Shown: positions 11,680-23,863, numbered from the stretch's first letter. The stretch is 64,000 nt of DNA from Sceloporus undulatus (GCF_019175285.1 NC_056524.1:149113832-149177831); one strand, 5' to 3'. Numbers and translations: made by a program. The notes: a model not told the origin generated them from the letters alone.

Positions 11680-13000
11680 TTCATTTTAATGTGAAATTAA
11701 TAATGATTATACTTTACCAGATTATACAGATCAATCAGTTTCCAAACTGACAGTGATAACTTGCAGCCATGAAAGACAGTGACCTTTTACTTTAGCAGTC
11801 TGTATTTATGACATCTCCCTTCTTGGACATTGGACAATATGGACCAATCCCATATTACATGAGATAACACATTATGACATTTTTTCATAACTTATTTATA
11901 TAGCATTTCTTAAAGACAATGAGAGATAGCTGCTTCTCCAGACATACATGAGATCAATTGAATGGTTCTGTTCATGTTGTTGTCTCAGGTGAATAACAAA
12001 ATGGTGTTGCTACAAGACTGGCATTGACTCTTGCACTGACAAGAGGACCATGTCATCTACTGTCCAAAAATAACAGGCTAGTTTAGGTGATGCATGCAGC
12101 CCACATGGCACATGGCACATACAGTTCTGTCATCCAGAATCTTGGTACCACACTCTATTACTCAGCATCTTGATTCTTTGCCCCAAAGCAAAGATTTGGA
12201 AATGGATGAAAGACTATCATCAATTTTATTCATTTCCATTAACCTAGAATGAGGAAATATACATTGTACCTGCTTTGTTTATGCCATTCTTAGTTTTGCA
12301 TTGCATGGATCTGAAAAATCATCATATACGAATTGTAAAATTTTAAAACTAAGTTTGAATAAATTTGTGTACGGGTAAGAGTTGAGATGTAAGAAGCCGA
12401 CTTTTCTTTGTATTTGGACAATGCACACTTTTGTCACAGAAAGCAGGCATCACCTAAAAATGCATCCTATCTCATCCATATAAAAGAAAAGACAGGATAT
12501 TTATTTTACAATGCCATCTGCAATTTTACAAGGGATTTGTATTGAATATAATAGACTACAATTTTTCTCATGCTCTGCTTTAAATTTGCTTCTTGATTAA
12601 TTGGAAAAACCTATATAATCAACTTAAATGTCTTTACATGAATAATTTGATAAATTCATTTTGGAATGTTGCATCTGCACATGATCCCTACTCAGTTTGG
12701 ATTTCTTCATACTTTATTTTCACTCTTTGAGCATTAAAATTTGAAATGTACTCGTGTAACCATCAGGGCTAGATAGCATAAACAAAGCAAAAACAAAATA
12801 ATCCCTCAAACAAACAAAACAAAAACTTAGAACAATACATCCCAATATATAATTGGCTGAAGAGGCCAGCATAGGAGACATATAAAGCCCATGAGTTTCC
12901 CATTGCCTGCTTCTGCCATTAAGCACAGTCCTCCCTGCTTTCTTTTCACAGACAAGTAAAGACTTTTGCAGACAGGCATTTGACAATGGACTATGTAAGG
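11680..13000. other. SYNPO2L intron 1, nothing recognised
   Basis: About 1.3 kb close to the SYNPO2L first exon. No coding exon, RNA gene or nameable repeat. Noncoding regulatory elements could lie here but cannot be shown from one sequence. Confidence 0.4.
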
Positions 13001-13009
13001 CCTGCCTTG

Positions 13010-13219
13010 CCAAATAGTGTGCTGGATCTTGCTAATTGTTGTTGTTGTGTGTGTGTGCATTTTAATGATAGATATTTTAATCTGGTTTTAATATTTTCAT
13101 TGTTTAATCTAACTTTTGTGGATTTTAACAATATGTTGTTGTTTTCAATTTGTTGTAAGGCGCTTTGAATCCCGAATTGGAAAACTGATGAAATAAATAT
13201 CATCATCATCATCATCAAT
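13010..13219 (+). mobile_element. LINE 3' tail with ATC repeat
   Basis: Ends gtaaggcgctttgaatcccg, then gatgaaataaatatcatcatcatc, the usual 3' end of squamate L2/CR1-type LINEs with a microsatellite tail. No ORF remains. Confidence 0.5.
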
Positions 13220-13397
13220 AACATTTCTATTTGGAAATATGACGCATTAAGTTTTGATAGGATTGCAGTCTTTGGAGGAAGAAAATGTTTTGTAGTATGC
13301 AGACATATTGTCTACCCTGAAAACAGTTGTCTTGGAAAACTACGCATATCCAAACCTGTGTTTACCCAGAGAGAATGAGAACACCTTCATTTCCTAC

Positions 13398-13505
13398 CTT
13401 TGATACTTGAAGAGGTCTTTTTTGTTCCGAGCCCCCCTGAAGCCGAAAACCCCAAGGGGCCCCTCCAGAAAGAGTGATAACCACTTCTTCTTCTTCAGCT
13501 CCCAT
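13398..13505 (-). CDS. SYNPO2L: SYNPO2L first coding exon (partial gene)
   Basis: Encodes 36 residues beginning MGAEEEEVVITLSGGAPWGF and ending PLQVSK, then a donor (AAG then gtaggaaat on the minus strand). This matches the N-terminus of synaptopodin 2-like, a heart and skeletal muscle actin/Z-disc protein. It is the first half of its PDZ domain, with the carboxylate-binding loop PWGF at residues 17-20. The ATG at 13505 has a strong context (gccATGG) and agrees with the start I recall for mammalian SYNPO2L. An in-frame upstream ATG at 13568 would add 21 residues. The exon ends in phase 0. No exon 2 with the rest of the PDZ fold is recognisable between 1 and 13397, so intron 1 leaves the window. 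Minus orientation head to head with SEC24C agrees with the human order as I remember it. The identity is strong; the 5' UTR limits are not determined. Confidence 0.9.
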
Positions 13506-14113
13506 GGCTTTAGCAGGTAGTCTTTCTTTTTGTGTGACAAATGTCCCCTCTTTAAAATAAACCTCCAACTCTTAAGGGATGGTGGTTTCTGTTTCCATTG
13601 CTGCTAGCAGCATCTCCCTGCCCCAAACCTCCTTCCTTCTCCACCTCTTGTACTCATCCACGGGAAAGTTTAGTCCAGCAAGAGCAACACTCCATAGTCT
13701 TCTAGACCGCCAGCTGCTGAGAAGACTATCGCCACCCGTTTTGATTCCACTTTTGGTAAGAGGCCAGTGTCATTTTGCACATGCATCTTGTCAATCTCAC
13801 CCTCTGTGCTTGCCCCTCCTGCTCCTGGCCTGTAATAGACCCTGAATGTCTCACTAAAACGTGGCTGAAAATAGTTCACCTCCTGTCTCTTTCCAGAGCA
13901 TTGTCTCACACTTTTCCAGCTGGAGAGGATTTGATTTAAGCGTTGCAATAAAACTTGGAATTCCTATGGGCTTTCCTTTCTGATATTTACCACACCATAC
14001 TGAAACTTCAGATTTTGATCAAAGTCACAGCCAACTGCATTTCTTTCATGTAAAGCAATGGGCATATTTAAGTGGGAAGTTCTCCTGCACAAGGCCAACA
14101 AAGGGCCCGTACA

Positions 14114-14957
14114 TAGGGTTGCCATAAGTCAGGACCTCCGAACTGGGACAAATGTAGGATAAACGTAGGACAAAGTTTTCAAATGGAGGACACATTTTTA
14201 AAAAATGGAAGACACGCAAAAATGATGTTTTTTAAAAAAAATCATATAAATGCATGATTCTTAGGCATGATAAAAATGGAGGACATTTGGCATTATTCCT
14301 AGACAGATGGCAGAAATGTGCTTCCCTTTCTGGTCAAACCAGAAGAGGAGGAAGAGTGGAAGAAGCAGAGGAGGAGGAAGAGGAGAAGAAGAAAAGGAGG
14401 AAGAAGAGGAGGAGGAAGAGGGGGAAAGGAGGAGGAGGAAGAAGAAGAAGGGGAGGAAGAGGAGGAGGAGGAGAGGAGACAGAAGAAGAGGAGGAGGAGA
14501 AAGAAGAGGAGCAAGCTGCAAGGCAGGGAAAAAAGGGTCTCCCTTCGAGGAGAGACCCTTCCTCCCTGCCTTGGAGCCTGCCTGGCCGGCGGGGGAAGGT
14601 CCAAGGCAGGGAGAGAAGGGTCTCCCTTGGAGGAGAGACCTCTCCCTGCCCTGGAGCCTGCCTGGCCGGCGGGGCAAGCCCCAAGGCAGGGAGAGAAGGG
14701 TCTCCCTTGGAGGAGAGACCTTTCTCTCCCTGCTCTGAAGCCTGCAGGCGCACCTCCAGGGCGAGGAAGAGGAGGAAGGCGGAGCTGGAGGAGGAGGTGG
14801 GTTGGCGCCGCAGCAGTCGCATTAGCGGCAGCGGCAATGGCCAGAGCGGGGCCCCCAAACAGGGGACCAGGCACGAGTGGGGGCCCAAACCGGACCGTGA
14901 CCGGGAGGGGCCCCCAAAAGCGTGCTGGTCACGGGGGGGCGGGTTATGGCAAGCCTA
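14114..14957 (+). mobile_element. hAT element with TAGGGTTGCCAT ends, polypurine core, copy 1
   Basis: Ends tagggttgccat and atggcaagccta (one mismatch as inverted repeats). Exact 8-bp duplication cccgtaca at 14106-14113 and 14958-14965. Inside are an aggacaaatgtagg module, a GA-rich run at 14342-14512, and three tandem copies of a segment with ctcccttsgaggagagacc (14521-14745). The long Arg/Glu/Lys frames through the GA run are composition artefacts. Confidence 0.9.
14342..14512. repeat. Polypurine (GGA/GAA) tract
   Basis: About 170 bp of almost pure A/G on the plus strand within the hAT. It could form triplex DNA. Confidence 0.9.
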
Positions 14958-15366
14958 CCCGTACAGACAGGCCAAAATAAAGCTGCTTTGGGTTACTTCA
15001 GAGGTATGCTGTTTAAATGATGCAGGTGTCCTAAGAGGCCAGAAGCTGTGCCAAAGCCATGCTCCAGTCCTAAGGAACAGAGCGCCGCTTTAGCGCCACT
15101 TCTAGCCTCTTAAGATGCATGTGTCATTTAAACAGCATACCTCCAAAGTGACCCGAAGGAGCTTTATTTTGGTCTGTCTGTACAGGCCCAAAATTAAAGG
15201 GAGCTGTCTGTCAGTAGTTCAATGGTGCTTGTGTAGGATAATCTCTCAGTGGATCATACACCAATGCTTTTTAAAACTGCTAATGTAATTCAGATGTATT
15301 ATTACCTGCAGGGCTGACATAATCCAGATTTATCATTATCTGTAATAAATGCCACCATTATCAGTA

Positions 15367-15621
15367 CAGTGGTACCTCGGGTTACGAAATTAATTCGTTC
15401 CGCGGCTAATTTCGTAACCCGAAAAACCTTCGTAAGCCGAATTGCCATAGGCGCTAATGGAGAAAAAGCCGCGGCTCTGCCGCGGCTCCATTTAAAACAG
15501 CGCCGGGGTTTTTTCGTAACCCGAAAAAACCTTCGTAAGCCGAAACAATAAATCCCTATGGGATTTTTTCGTATCCCGAAAAATTCGTAAGCTGGGTAAT
15601 TCGTATCCCGGGGTACCACTG
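15367..15621. mobile_element. TA-flanked mariner-type palindromic MITE, copy 2
   Basis: Ends CAGTGGTACCTCGGGTTACG and complement. TA at 15365-15366 and 15622-15623. Inner arms include ttcgtaacccgaaaaacctt and its complement. Confidence 0.88.
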
Positions 15622-15835
15622 TAATGATGATAATGACAGAGTGGGGATACTCTGATATGCCTAAATAAAAATAAAACAATATGTAATTCATAAGGAAGAA
15701 ACAAAATATGGCATCAAATTGATTTTTGACACTTGCACAATGATTAGACCAGTTGTCAACAGTAAAATAATAAAAATACCTCATGCATCTTAGTAAACAG
15801 TAAAGAAACCCCCCACTATGCATCAGAGAAAGTAG

Positions 15836-16180
15836 ACCAAGTCTGTGAAAGCATATGCTATAAATTCTTTCACTTTGGCCTGTTACAGACTGCCAAAATA
15901 AAGCTGCTTCGGGTCTCTTTGGAGGTATGCTATTTAAATGATGCATGGGTCCTAAGAGTCCAGAGGTCGTGCCAAAGCCACACTCCATTCCTAAGCACTG
16001 GAGTGCAGCTTTGGTGCAGCTTCCGGATTCTTAGGATGCATGCATCATTTAAACAGCATACCTCCAAAGAGACCCCAAGCAGCTTTATTTTGGCAGTCTG
16101 TAACAGGCCATAGTTACTCTCAAAGGTGCTACAAGATCCCTTTGCATCTTGATATTCCAGATTAACATGGATATGTCTCT
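15836..16180 (+). mobile_element. Penelope-like 3' fragment split by a hairpin MITE
   Basis: The left part at 15836-15876 (accaagtctgtgaaagcata) and right part at 16110-16180 (ctcaaaggtgctacaagatc) join into the terminal segment seen intact at 30502-30596. The MITE at 15877-16109 lies between. Confidence 0.65.
15877..16109. mobile_element. Hairpin MITE (GGCCTGTTACAG family), copy 2
   Basis: Both ends intact (ggcctgttacagactgcc and complement), with arms nearly identical to copy 1. It is inserted in a Penelope-like fragment. Confidence 0.9.
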
Positions 16181-16390
16181 AAATAATAAAAAATAGACAG
16201 TGGAATATTGTGTTAACTCCCCGCCGAGCAATTCTGTGTTTAATGCCTATTTCACCGTAAGCTTCTAGAATATTAACCCACACTGCAAGTGATATTATCA
16301 TAGTTCTATAGCGACTTGGACCAGACAATTGTCAGGTGCATAATGGGACATTTGTCTTCTCTTGGTTTCAATTTCACTATCCCATCAAAG

Positions 16391-16545
16391 ATCATAGAAT
16401 CATAGAGTTGGAAGAGACCACAAGGGCCATCCAGTCCAACCCCCTGCCATGCAGGAAATCACAATCAAAGCATCCCCAACAGATGGCCATCTAGCCTCTG
16501 CTTAAAGACCTCCAAGGAAGGAGATGTCAAAAGCATAATGGTTGC
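16391..16545 (-). mobile_element. CR1 3' end fragment
   Basis: Begins with the complement of the CR1 terminal repeats (atcatagaatcatagagttg), then gaccacaagggccatccagt and aaccccctgccatgcaggaa, the conserved CR1 3' UTR. Confidence 0.88.
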
Positions 16546-16759
16546 AGGAGAAACCCAGGCCTTGTGAAGCTATGTACAGTTTATATAGTGGAAGTCCATG
16601 ATTTAAATCTAGAATATAACCACTACACTAGCAAAGGTGGTGATTATGCTTCAGTTTATTGGCTCTCATCCAGTCTATTGCAGCATCCAGGTACTTATCT
16701 AGCACATGCTCAGTATAAGCTGCTTCTGATGTCAAGGAGAAGTAAAGTTGGGTGATCAG

Positions 16760-17110
16760 TATACTGATGGCATCCCACTCCAAAACCCAGTGGCTTCATA
16801 TAGAGGTTGAATAGCATGGAGGACAAAATGGAATCCTGTGGCAACCCACAGCTTAATGACTATAGGGATGAACAAGAGTTTTCCAATGTTATATGTGGAA
16901 CTGGCCTTGCAGATAGAAGAATTATTGCTCATAGAACCATTCTAGTAAAGCATCGTGATCACTGGTATCAAAAGCCTCTGTGAGATTCAAGATCAACAGG
17001 GCAGCACTCTTTCACCTTGAGTGGATCATCAGTCTGAGTAATGAAAGCTGTTTCAGTGCTATGTCCTGGTCTGAAGCCGAGGTAAAATGGGTCCTGTCAT
17101 ATATTGACAG
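16760..17110 (-). mobile_element. Degraded LINE-derived segment (L2/CR1-like)
   Basis: The complement of L2-like LINE sequence is suggested by phrases such as tcctgtggcaacccacagct and tgtcctggtctgaagccgag. No intact frame. Family uncertain. Confidence 0.35.
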
Positions 17111-17230
17111 ACTTTAACTCAGAAACCTAAAACTTCAGTGTAAAACCAGTACACTTTATTCAGAAGCCAAAGCAGTTCACAGTATAGTGATGTTGTTGGG
17201 ACAGAGGCAATTCAGTTACGCAGTAAAGTA

Positions 17231-17715
17231 AATCATAGAATCATAGAATCATAGAGTTGGAAGAGACCACAAGGGCCATCCAGTCCAACCCCCTGCCATG
17301 CAGGAAATCCAGATCAAAGCATCCCCGACAGATGGCCATCCATCCAAAACTCAGATGTAAAAGTGGTCAAAGAAGTGATGACCTGTGTTCTTGATGGAAG
17401 AAGGTTCAGGGAAGTATAGTAGCTGTTATGAAACATGGCTCTGCAGGATGTTTGTTCTGATGCTCTAGTCTGGGAAAACAATTTCTAGTCTGTGAAAACG
17501 TTGGAAGACCTCCAAGGAGGGAGACTCCACTACACTCCTAGGAAGTGTGTTCCACTGTCGAACAGCCCTTACTGTCAGGAAGTTCTTCCTAATGTTGAGA
17601 TGGAATCTCTTTTCCTGCAGCTTGCATCCATTGCTCCGGGTCCTAGTCTCTGGAGCAGCAGAAAACAAGCTTGCTCCCTCCTCAATATGACATCCCTTCA
17701 AATATTTAAACAATT
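17231..17715 (-). mobile_element. CR1 3' fragment, interrupted
   Basis: The terminal repeats and 3' UTR at 17231-17345, then about 155 bp unlike CR1, then CR1 sequence again (gacctccaaggagggagact at 17505 to tcaaatatttaaacaattc). Confidence 0.8.
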
Positions 17716-17904
17716 CAAACCTTTCAACGTGCTCTAGATTACCCAGTTATTTTCTCTTATACCAAGCATTTTCACAGAACTGACCTTGGCAATTCCAGAT
17801 GCCTATCAGGCTCCCTTCACATCTGCTCCTTAGCCATCCCCAGACTAGATAACCCTTCCCCTCCACCCAGCACCACCAGCATGACATACCCCACCATTCA
17901 GTAA

Positions 17905-18290
17905 CATGAAATAAAAGAGGCAAAAGGCAAAGTTGATAGGAAGAATGCCAATTTATTTGAGATGTGGTACTGGACAAGAGTGCTGAGGATACCCATGGGC
18001 AGCCAAAAGGACAAGCAAATTGGTCCTTGAACAGATCAAGGCTGAAATACCCCTAGAAGCCAAGATGACTAAATTGAAGTTATCATATTTTGGCCAAATC
18101 ATGAGAAGTCACGACTCATTATAAAAGACAATAATGCTAGGAGAGGTTGAAGGCAGAAGAAAGAGAGGAAGTCTGCACACCAGATGGCTGGACTCCATTA
18201 GGAAGGTCACAGGCATGAAACTGCAGGACTTGAGCAGAGCAGTGGAGAACAGGGAGTCTTGGAGATGTCTCATCTACAGGGTACAAAATT
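17905..18290 (+). mobile_element. RTE/BovB-like LINE 3' fragment
   Basis: Plus-strand translation includes KLKLSYFGQIMRSHDSL, then TIMLGEVEGRRKRGSLHTRW and LDSIRKVTGMKLQDLSRAV, the C-terminal end of the BovB-like polyprotein. Partial and broken by at least one stop. Confidence 0.75.
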
Positions 18291-18299
18291 TCTTTTTAG

Positions 18300-19060
18300 A
18301 ATATACACACACACACACTTTCAAGTCATGGATAAAAATGTTTGTGGATACAGAGGGCTGAACTGTACCATACTGGTGCCACCTGAAGTGACCATCTCAT
18401 TCTGCCTGATAGTAGAAACAGCCCCGAATGCTGTTATTTGTATCTGACGTTTGAAGGCAAGAAGTGTTAGAGTACTAAGATGAGTATCTTTCTAAACTGA
18501 GCTGAGCTTTTTGTAAACAGTGTGCTCATGTTCCAGGTGTGTTGCAATATCTGGTGGGTTTGTACAGATCCCTGTGTTATGTAAAATGTCCTCTTCTTCT
18601 CCTACTTTCCCATTATCAAAAATCTTTCTTTTGAGTGTGAATCTAAGGTGACCGAGTGGTCTACTTGTGACCAGTTTATGTACTGGTGGCAATTGGGCAT
18701 TGCATTACATTGTATCCTATACTCCTTTACACTAACAAAAAGTAGGGAGCTGAGTTGAGGAAGACTGAGACACAGGTTTGCCTTGTTCATGCCATTCTAG
18801 CTCACCTTTGCCCTTCTGCCAGTGTTTTCTTTTTTGGTTAAGAGAATAGCTATGCTGGTTTCTCTGGAATGTTCTAGTGTTGTCTTTTTCACGGCAGTCA
18901 TGTAGCTTGTGTTCCACCAGCCCCCTGGTTTTCTTCAAATCCTAAACCACCTTTAGCAGGGTATCAATGCGTATCAATGCTTTATAATATGACAAAGATA
19001 TTGAATAAATTCATCAGAAATTGTAGAATATATTTTAAATGAATGGCTAAGAAGCTATGC
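18300..19060. other. Intergenic, unassigned
   Basis: There is a short CA run at 18302-18320. The block at 18480-18950 has two minus-strand frames of about 65 residues with Lys/Arg-rich content, which might be a decayed element. I could not name a family. Confidence 0.3.
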
Positions 19061-19066
19061 CTGATC

Positions 19067-21015
19067 CTAGAATAATAGAGTTGGAAGAGACAGCATCTAG
19101 TCCATCTCCTGCCATGCAGGAAGATACAATCAAAGCACCCCTGACAGATGCCCATCCAACCTCTGTTTAAAAACCTTCAAAGGAGATTCCACCATACCCC
19201 TGGGCAGTGTGTACTACTGTCAAACAGCTGTTATCATCAGGAAGTACTTCCTAATGTTTAGGTGGAATCTCTTTTTCTGTAGTTTAAGTCCTAGTCCCCA
19301 GAGCAGCAGAAAATAAGATTGCTCCCTCTTCAATATGAGCCCGTACCGATAGGCCAAAATAAAACTGCTTCGGCTCACTTTGGAGGTATGCTGTTTAAAT
19401 GACACATGCATCTTAAGAGGCCAGAAGCTGCACCAAAGCTCTGCTCCAGTCCTTAGGAAGCAGCTTTATTTTGGCCTGTCTGTATGGGCTCAAAGACATC
19501 TCTTCAAATATTCAAACATGGGTATCTTGTCACCTCTTAACCGTCTCTTCCCCAGGCTCCCTAAGCCGCTCCTCACTGGTCATGGTTTCCAGACCTTTCA
19601 CCATTTTGGTTGCCCTCCTCTGGACATGCTCCAGCTTGTCCACATCCTTCTTGAGTTGTGGTGTTGAAAGCTGGACACAATATTCCACATGAGGTCAAAC
19701 CAAAGCAGAACAGTGTGACTATTGATGCAGCCTAGCTTTCTTAGCTCTCACATCACATGCTGACTCATGTTCAGCCTGTGATTCACTAAGATTCCTAGAT
19801 CCCTTTTGCATGTACTGCCACCAAACCAGGTATCCCTCATCCTATACAGTATTTCATTTTTACTTCCCAAGTGTAGCATCAAGCATTTCTCCCTGTTGAA
19901 ATTTTGTTTTGGCTCTGCTTTCTAATCTGTGAAGATCATTCTCCTGTCCTCTGGGGTATTAGTAACCCCTTCTAATTTAGTGTCATCTGCAAATTTGATA
20001 AAGATGCCCTCTATTCCATTATCCAAGTCATTAATAAAGATGTTGAATAGCACTGGGCACAGGAGAGAGCCCTCTGGCAACCCACTAATCACTTCTCTCC
20101 AGGATGAGGAGCCATTGTTGAGTACCCTTAGGGTCAACCAATTACAAATACAGCTAACAGAGTTGACAAAAAAGTTTACTAGCTTTTTTTGCAAGGATAT
20201 CAAGGGGGAACCTTGTCATAGCCCTTATTGAAATCAAGATACGCTATATTGACCCCATTCCCTTCATCTACCAAGCTTGTGACTCTATTAAAATAAAGAT
20301 TACTCTGGCATGGCTTGTTTCTGAGAAACCCATGCTGTTAGTAATCACAAATTCCTTTCTAATTCTGGCATTCCTAAGTGCTTACAAGAATGTCCATTTA
20401 ATGATATGCTATAGAATCTTTCCTGGTATTGATGTCAGGCTGACTGAGTGGTAATTATTTAGGTCCTGGTTTTTTTTCTTCTTCTTCCTTTTTTGAAGAA
20501 AGGGACAGCATTTGCTCTCCTCCAGTCTGCTGGGACCTCTCCTGTTCTCCAGGAATTCTCAAAGGTTATTACGTGTACTTCTGAGATTACTTCTCCATGT
20601 TCTTTCAGTAGTCTTAGATATAGTTCATCTGGCCCTGGAGACCTGATTTCATTTAGCGTAGCCAGGTATTCCTCTACTATCTCTTTACCTATTCTGTACT
20701 GCATTTCCCTACTGCATGAGCTGCTCCATTTTCCCCAGGTTGAGTGCGATTCTTTTCAGAGAAGACTGAAGCAAACAAGGTGTTGAGCAGTTCTGCTTTT
20801 TCACTGCTCCCTCTTAGAATTTCACGATCTTTTCCATGCGCTGACCCTGCCATTTCCTTGTTCTTGCTTTTGCTATGGACATAACCCCAAAACCCACTTA
20901 TATTGTTTTAACTTCTTGATCAGGCCTGATTCCCCAACCATTCCTGACCATGGAATTGCCACCAGTAAGTTTCCCTAAATTTATTGAAATCAGCTTTCTT
21001 AAAGTATAGAATGCA
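19067..21015 (-). mobile_element. CR1 LINE, 5'-truncated, with a nested hairpin MITE
   Basis: The 3' UTR at 19067-19336 and coding remains further right. Minus-strand translation gives GSSSWREVISGLPEGSLLCP then VLFNIFINDLDNGIE and KFADDTKL (the RT catalytic region, FADD), and IRSPGPDELYLRLLKE with SWRTGEVPADWRRANAVPFF. Frames are disrupted, so the element is dead. The MITE at 19337-19491 interrupts the 3' UTR. Confidence 0.88.
19337..19491. mobile_element. Hairpin MITE (GGGCCYGTACAG subfamily), deleted copy
   Basis: Ends gagcccgtaccgataggcc and ggcctgtctgtatgggctc. The left arm is complete; most of the right arm is lost. Inserted in the CR1 3' UTR. Confidence 0.8.
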
Positions 21016-21159
21016 TGTCTGAGAGATACCAGAGATTGGCAATGCTGACGAGCAGAAAAGCCAACTACTAGTGCAGTCTGGGGACAAACCAACCCAGATG
21101 CAGCCAAACAATATTGTAGCAGCAGAAAAACAAAACATAAAAGCAAAATACCAGCTGTC

Positions 21160-21530
21160 AGTATTGGCAATGCTCTGACACACTTTTCTCGCACAAAATA
21201 AGACTCACAGACATAGTGGTTCATCCAAAGTTCTGGAGGCTTTATTTTCAGTCACGATGCGTATAATACAGCATATATACATACTCCCAATTCTCTCCAA
21301 CTTCCAACCAACTACTATACACTGTTACTCCAGCCACAACTATAACTCCACGCTAACCCACACATGACCAGTCTCTTGTCCCACTTATATAGGAGGGTGG
21401 TTCTGGGTCATTATTCTGCATCACATAGCATGATGCAAGTTTGCTGCAACTTTGTCTCATGCCATGTGCCCATGATTCAGCTATCTGTGGTTGTCACATA
21501 GAATACATGGCACTCCATGGCACCTGTCAC
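21160..21530 (-). mobile_element. Possible solo LTR fossil (approximate limits)
   Basis: On the minus strand a TATA-like ctcctatataagtggg (near 21380-21400) lies about 150 bp upstream of an AATAAA-type signal (ctgaaaataaagcc near 21240), the spacing of an LTR promoter and polyadenylation site. No second LTR or coding part is visible. It is old or a fragment, and family is unknown. Confidence 0.3.
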
Positions 21531-21699
21531 TCAAAATAGCTTTCTTTTGTTTAAGACAAAATTACTGTACTCCATCAGGAAATGCACCATTGAGACATGG
21601 GCCAGAATCCTGGTAGCTCATTGTGCTAATGACAACAACTCCAGAGTTGAACAACAGTGGAAAAAGCAAGCAGACAAAATCCACATGCTCTGAGAAGCC

Positions 21700-23860
21700 A
21701 ATGTCTCTAATGCTTTGCTTCTTTCACAATAGCTGTGGCCTTTTTCCACTGCCTCTTACACTGTAAAAGTTATGCCAGCATATTGCACCAACAGGATTCT
21801 GGCCAATATGAGCAATAGCCCCTGGGCACAGTGGTTTATTAGCATTAATAATGGTCACATACATTTCTCCTTGTTTCAGTCAAACCAGATGTTACACTAA
21901 TGGCATAATTACCATCCAGGCATGTGGCACACAGCTAGGCGGGGGAACACTAATCTCACAGTACTAAGGAAGGGTAGGTTCCCTTCCCACCTTGATCCTG
22001 ATTAGAACTGTCTCCTAACAGCAGTTACTATATTTTAAAAATCCTTCCATTGGTTTGGAAATGTTCATAATCCTTCTTCATAAGAATGAAATATCTTAAA
22101 ATATACAGCTGGTTTGGTCTTCCATTTAACTGGAGGCTCTCAAGGCAACAGCTGCAAAGTTGTAAAATGCATTCCTCAGGCTGTGGAATCCCTTAGCAGA
22201 GATTAGTACTGTATGAATTGCAACCACTCTGTAAATAAAGGTTGAGTCCAGAGCACAACCTTACCACAGAAAATAGTTTTAAAAGCAGTTTTAGAATGTA
22301 TAGCATTAAGTATCTTCCTATACTTGCTCATCCCAGAAAATGTAGGTGGTTGGTATAATGGCTTCCTCTATTGGCTGAAAATGCACACAACAATTTTGAC
22401 CTGCCGTTTTCTCATAGACCCCCAAAAATAGTAGGATGGTAAGAATGAGGCACAGAGCCAAAGGCTCTTGGATATTTTCAGCAACACGTACAGTGAAAGA
22501 ACTTGATTTTTCTAAACAGACTAAATTGAGGAATGAAGAGAGGCTTTTAGAAGTTGCTTAATATAATTGACTCTTTCTCAAGAATACAAAACTTGTTGAT
22601 TTTTTATTTTATTTTTTACAATTTAAGGTTTTAACATTCTTGCCCTCTGTATAGCATTTCCAGGAGCAGGATGGGCTGCTGTAAAGAGGTGAGGGTGAGG
22701 AAATCTTTTCCTATCATCCCAAGCGACTGATCTATCAACAGCTGCTAAGCTAGTTTTACAGTCAGAACATGGGGGAACCCTATATATCCAGCTTGGAAAG
22801 AATGGTTAAATAAAACTCTGACAATTAGCACAATTAAGTAAGTTAGACCGAGAGATGGAAGACAAAAGAAACCAAGATTTATAACTAAATGGCATCATTT
22901 ATTGAGTTTTGGAAAGCGGGCAGTAGCATGTATAGCTTTTCCATATTCTCAATGTATTGTTTTTGTAGTACTGTAAATGGTATTGTGTGTGTTCAAAATG
23001 GTTTTTAAGGATGGTTCAGAAAATTGGTCAATTATTTTTTTTATTGTACAAACTTTTCTCCATAAAACTATGCAAACTTCCGAAATATATTATTCTTGTC
23101 AGACACCAGAGAAATAATACCAGCAAGTAATACACCAGTTAACCCAAAAGCAAATATTGTGGGTGGCAATTACAATCCAGGTCACTAGGTGTATAAAGTG
23201 ATTTTGTTCTCTTATTCTTGCAGAGAAGCTGGTGGTTGCCTACAGAGAACACTGCCTTTTCAATGGCTGAATTATGGTTAGGTACATGCAGTAACAGAGT
23301 TTATTCCCCATCCCATCAGTCATACTGAGAACCCCGCAGAAGATAAATATTTTGCATTTCCAGAAACAGTTAGTTGCCATGTTGTCTGGGGGATGCTGGA
23401 TATTTTAATCTAGAAAAGTACATTGAGAACCTGAAAAAAGAGAAAGGAAAACAGTATGTAAAAACAGAACAAGAGCAGTATGTTTAAAAAAATGTAAAAG
23501 GGAAAATAATGAAGGGGTGGGGGGGAGAATACTACACAACTTAATTAAATAGCACCATACTCAGACAAAATAGGTCTGTCTGACTAACAAATACTGAGGG
23601 TCAACAAGGGAGGACTGCTGCTTTTGTGGCTTCCTAGATGTATAAGGACTGCAATTTTTGGAAGCAGGACAAGATCCTTCTTGATCTTGGTCTTATCAGG
23701 AAACTGTTGTCATGTGTATCATTCTATAACCTAAACTTTTAGCAACAAATTCTTCCGTTTATCTATCAGACCATACAACAGGAGCTTGCATTACCATGGA
23801 GAATTATAGAGAAGACTTAAAAGTACAGTGTCTACTTGTCTACTTCCAAGTTTTGATAGG
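21700..23860. other. Intergenic between SYNPO2L and SEC24C
   Basis: About 2.2 kb with no exon, RNA gene or nameable repeat recognised. Confidence 0.4.
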
Positions 23861-23863
23861 AGT

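Larger units (their letters stand above)
14103..15189. mobile_element. Hairpin MITE (GGGCCYGTACAG subfamily), split by a hAT
   Basis: Left end gggcccgtaca (14103-14113), then the hAT element, then the rest of the arm gacaggccaaaataaagctg. The right end ggtctgtctgtacaggccc closes at 15189. Without the hAT the element is about 235 bp and folds into a long hairpin, as in the GGCCTGTTACAG family. Confidence 0.82.

Noticed and set aside
1-13397. SYNPO2L exon 2 (rest of the PDZ domain)
   Set aside because: No minus-strand frame reads the expected RxxSQAGRAGL or RDQLLAING-type motifs; the exon must lie left of the window.
14254-15093. 279-residue open frame and minus-strand partners over the GA tract
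   Set aside because: Composition artefact of the polypurine tract inside a hAT element; all frames read Arg/Glu/Lys or Leu/Ser/Pro with no domain.
18480-18950. Small host gene on the minus strand
   Set aside because: Two short Lys/Arg-rich frames without splice structure or recognisable family; more likely old repeat sequence.
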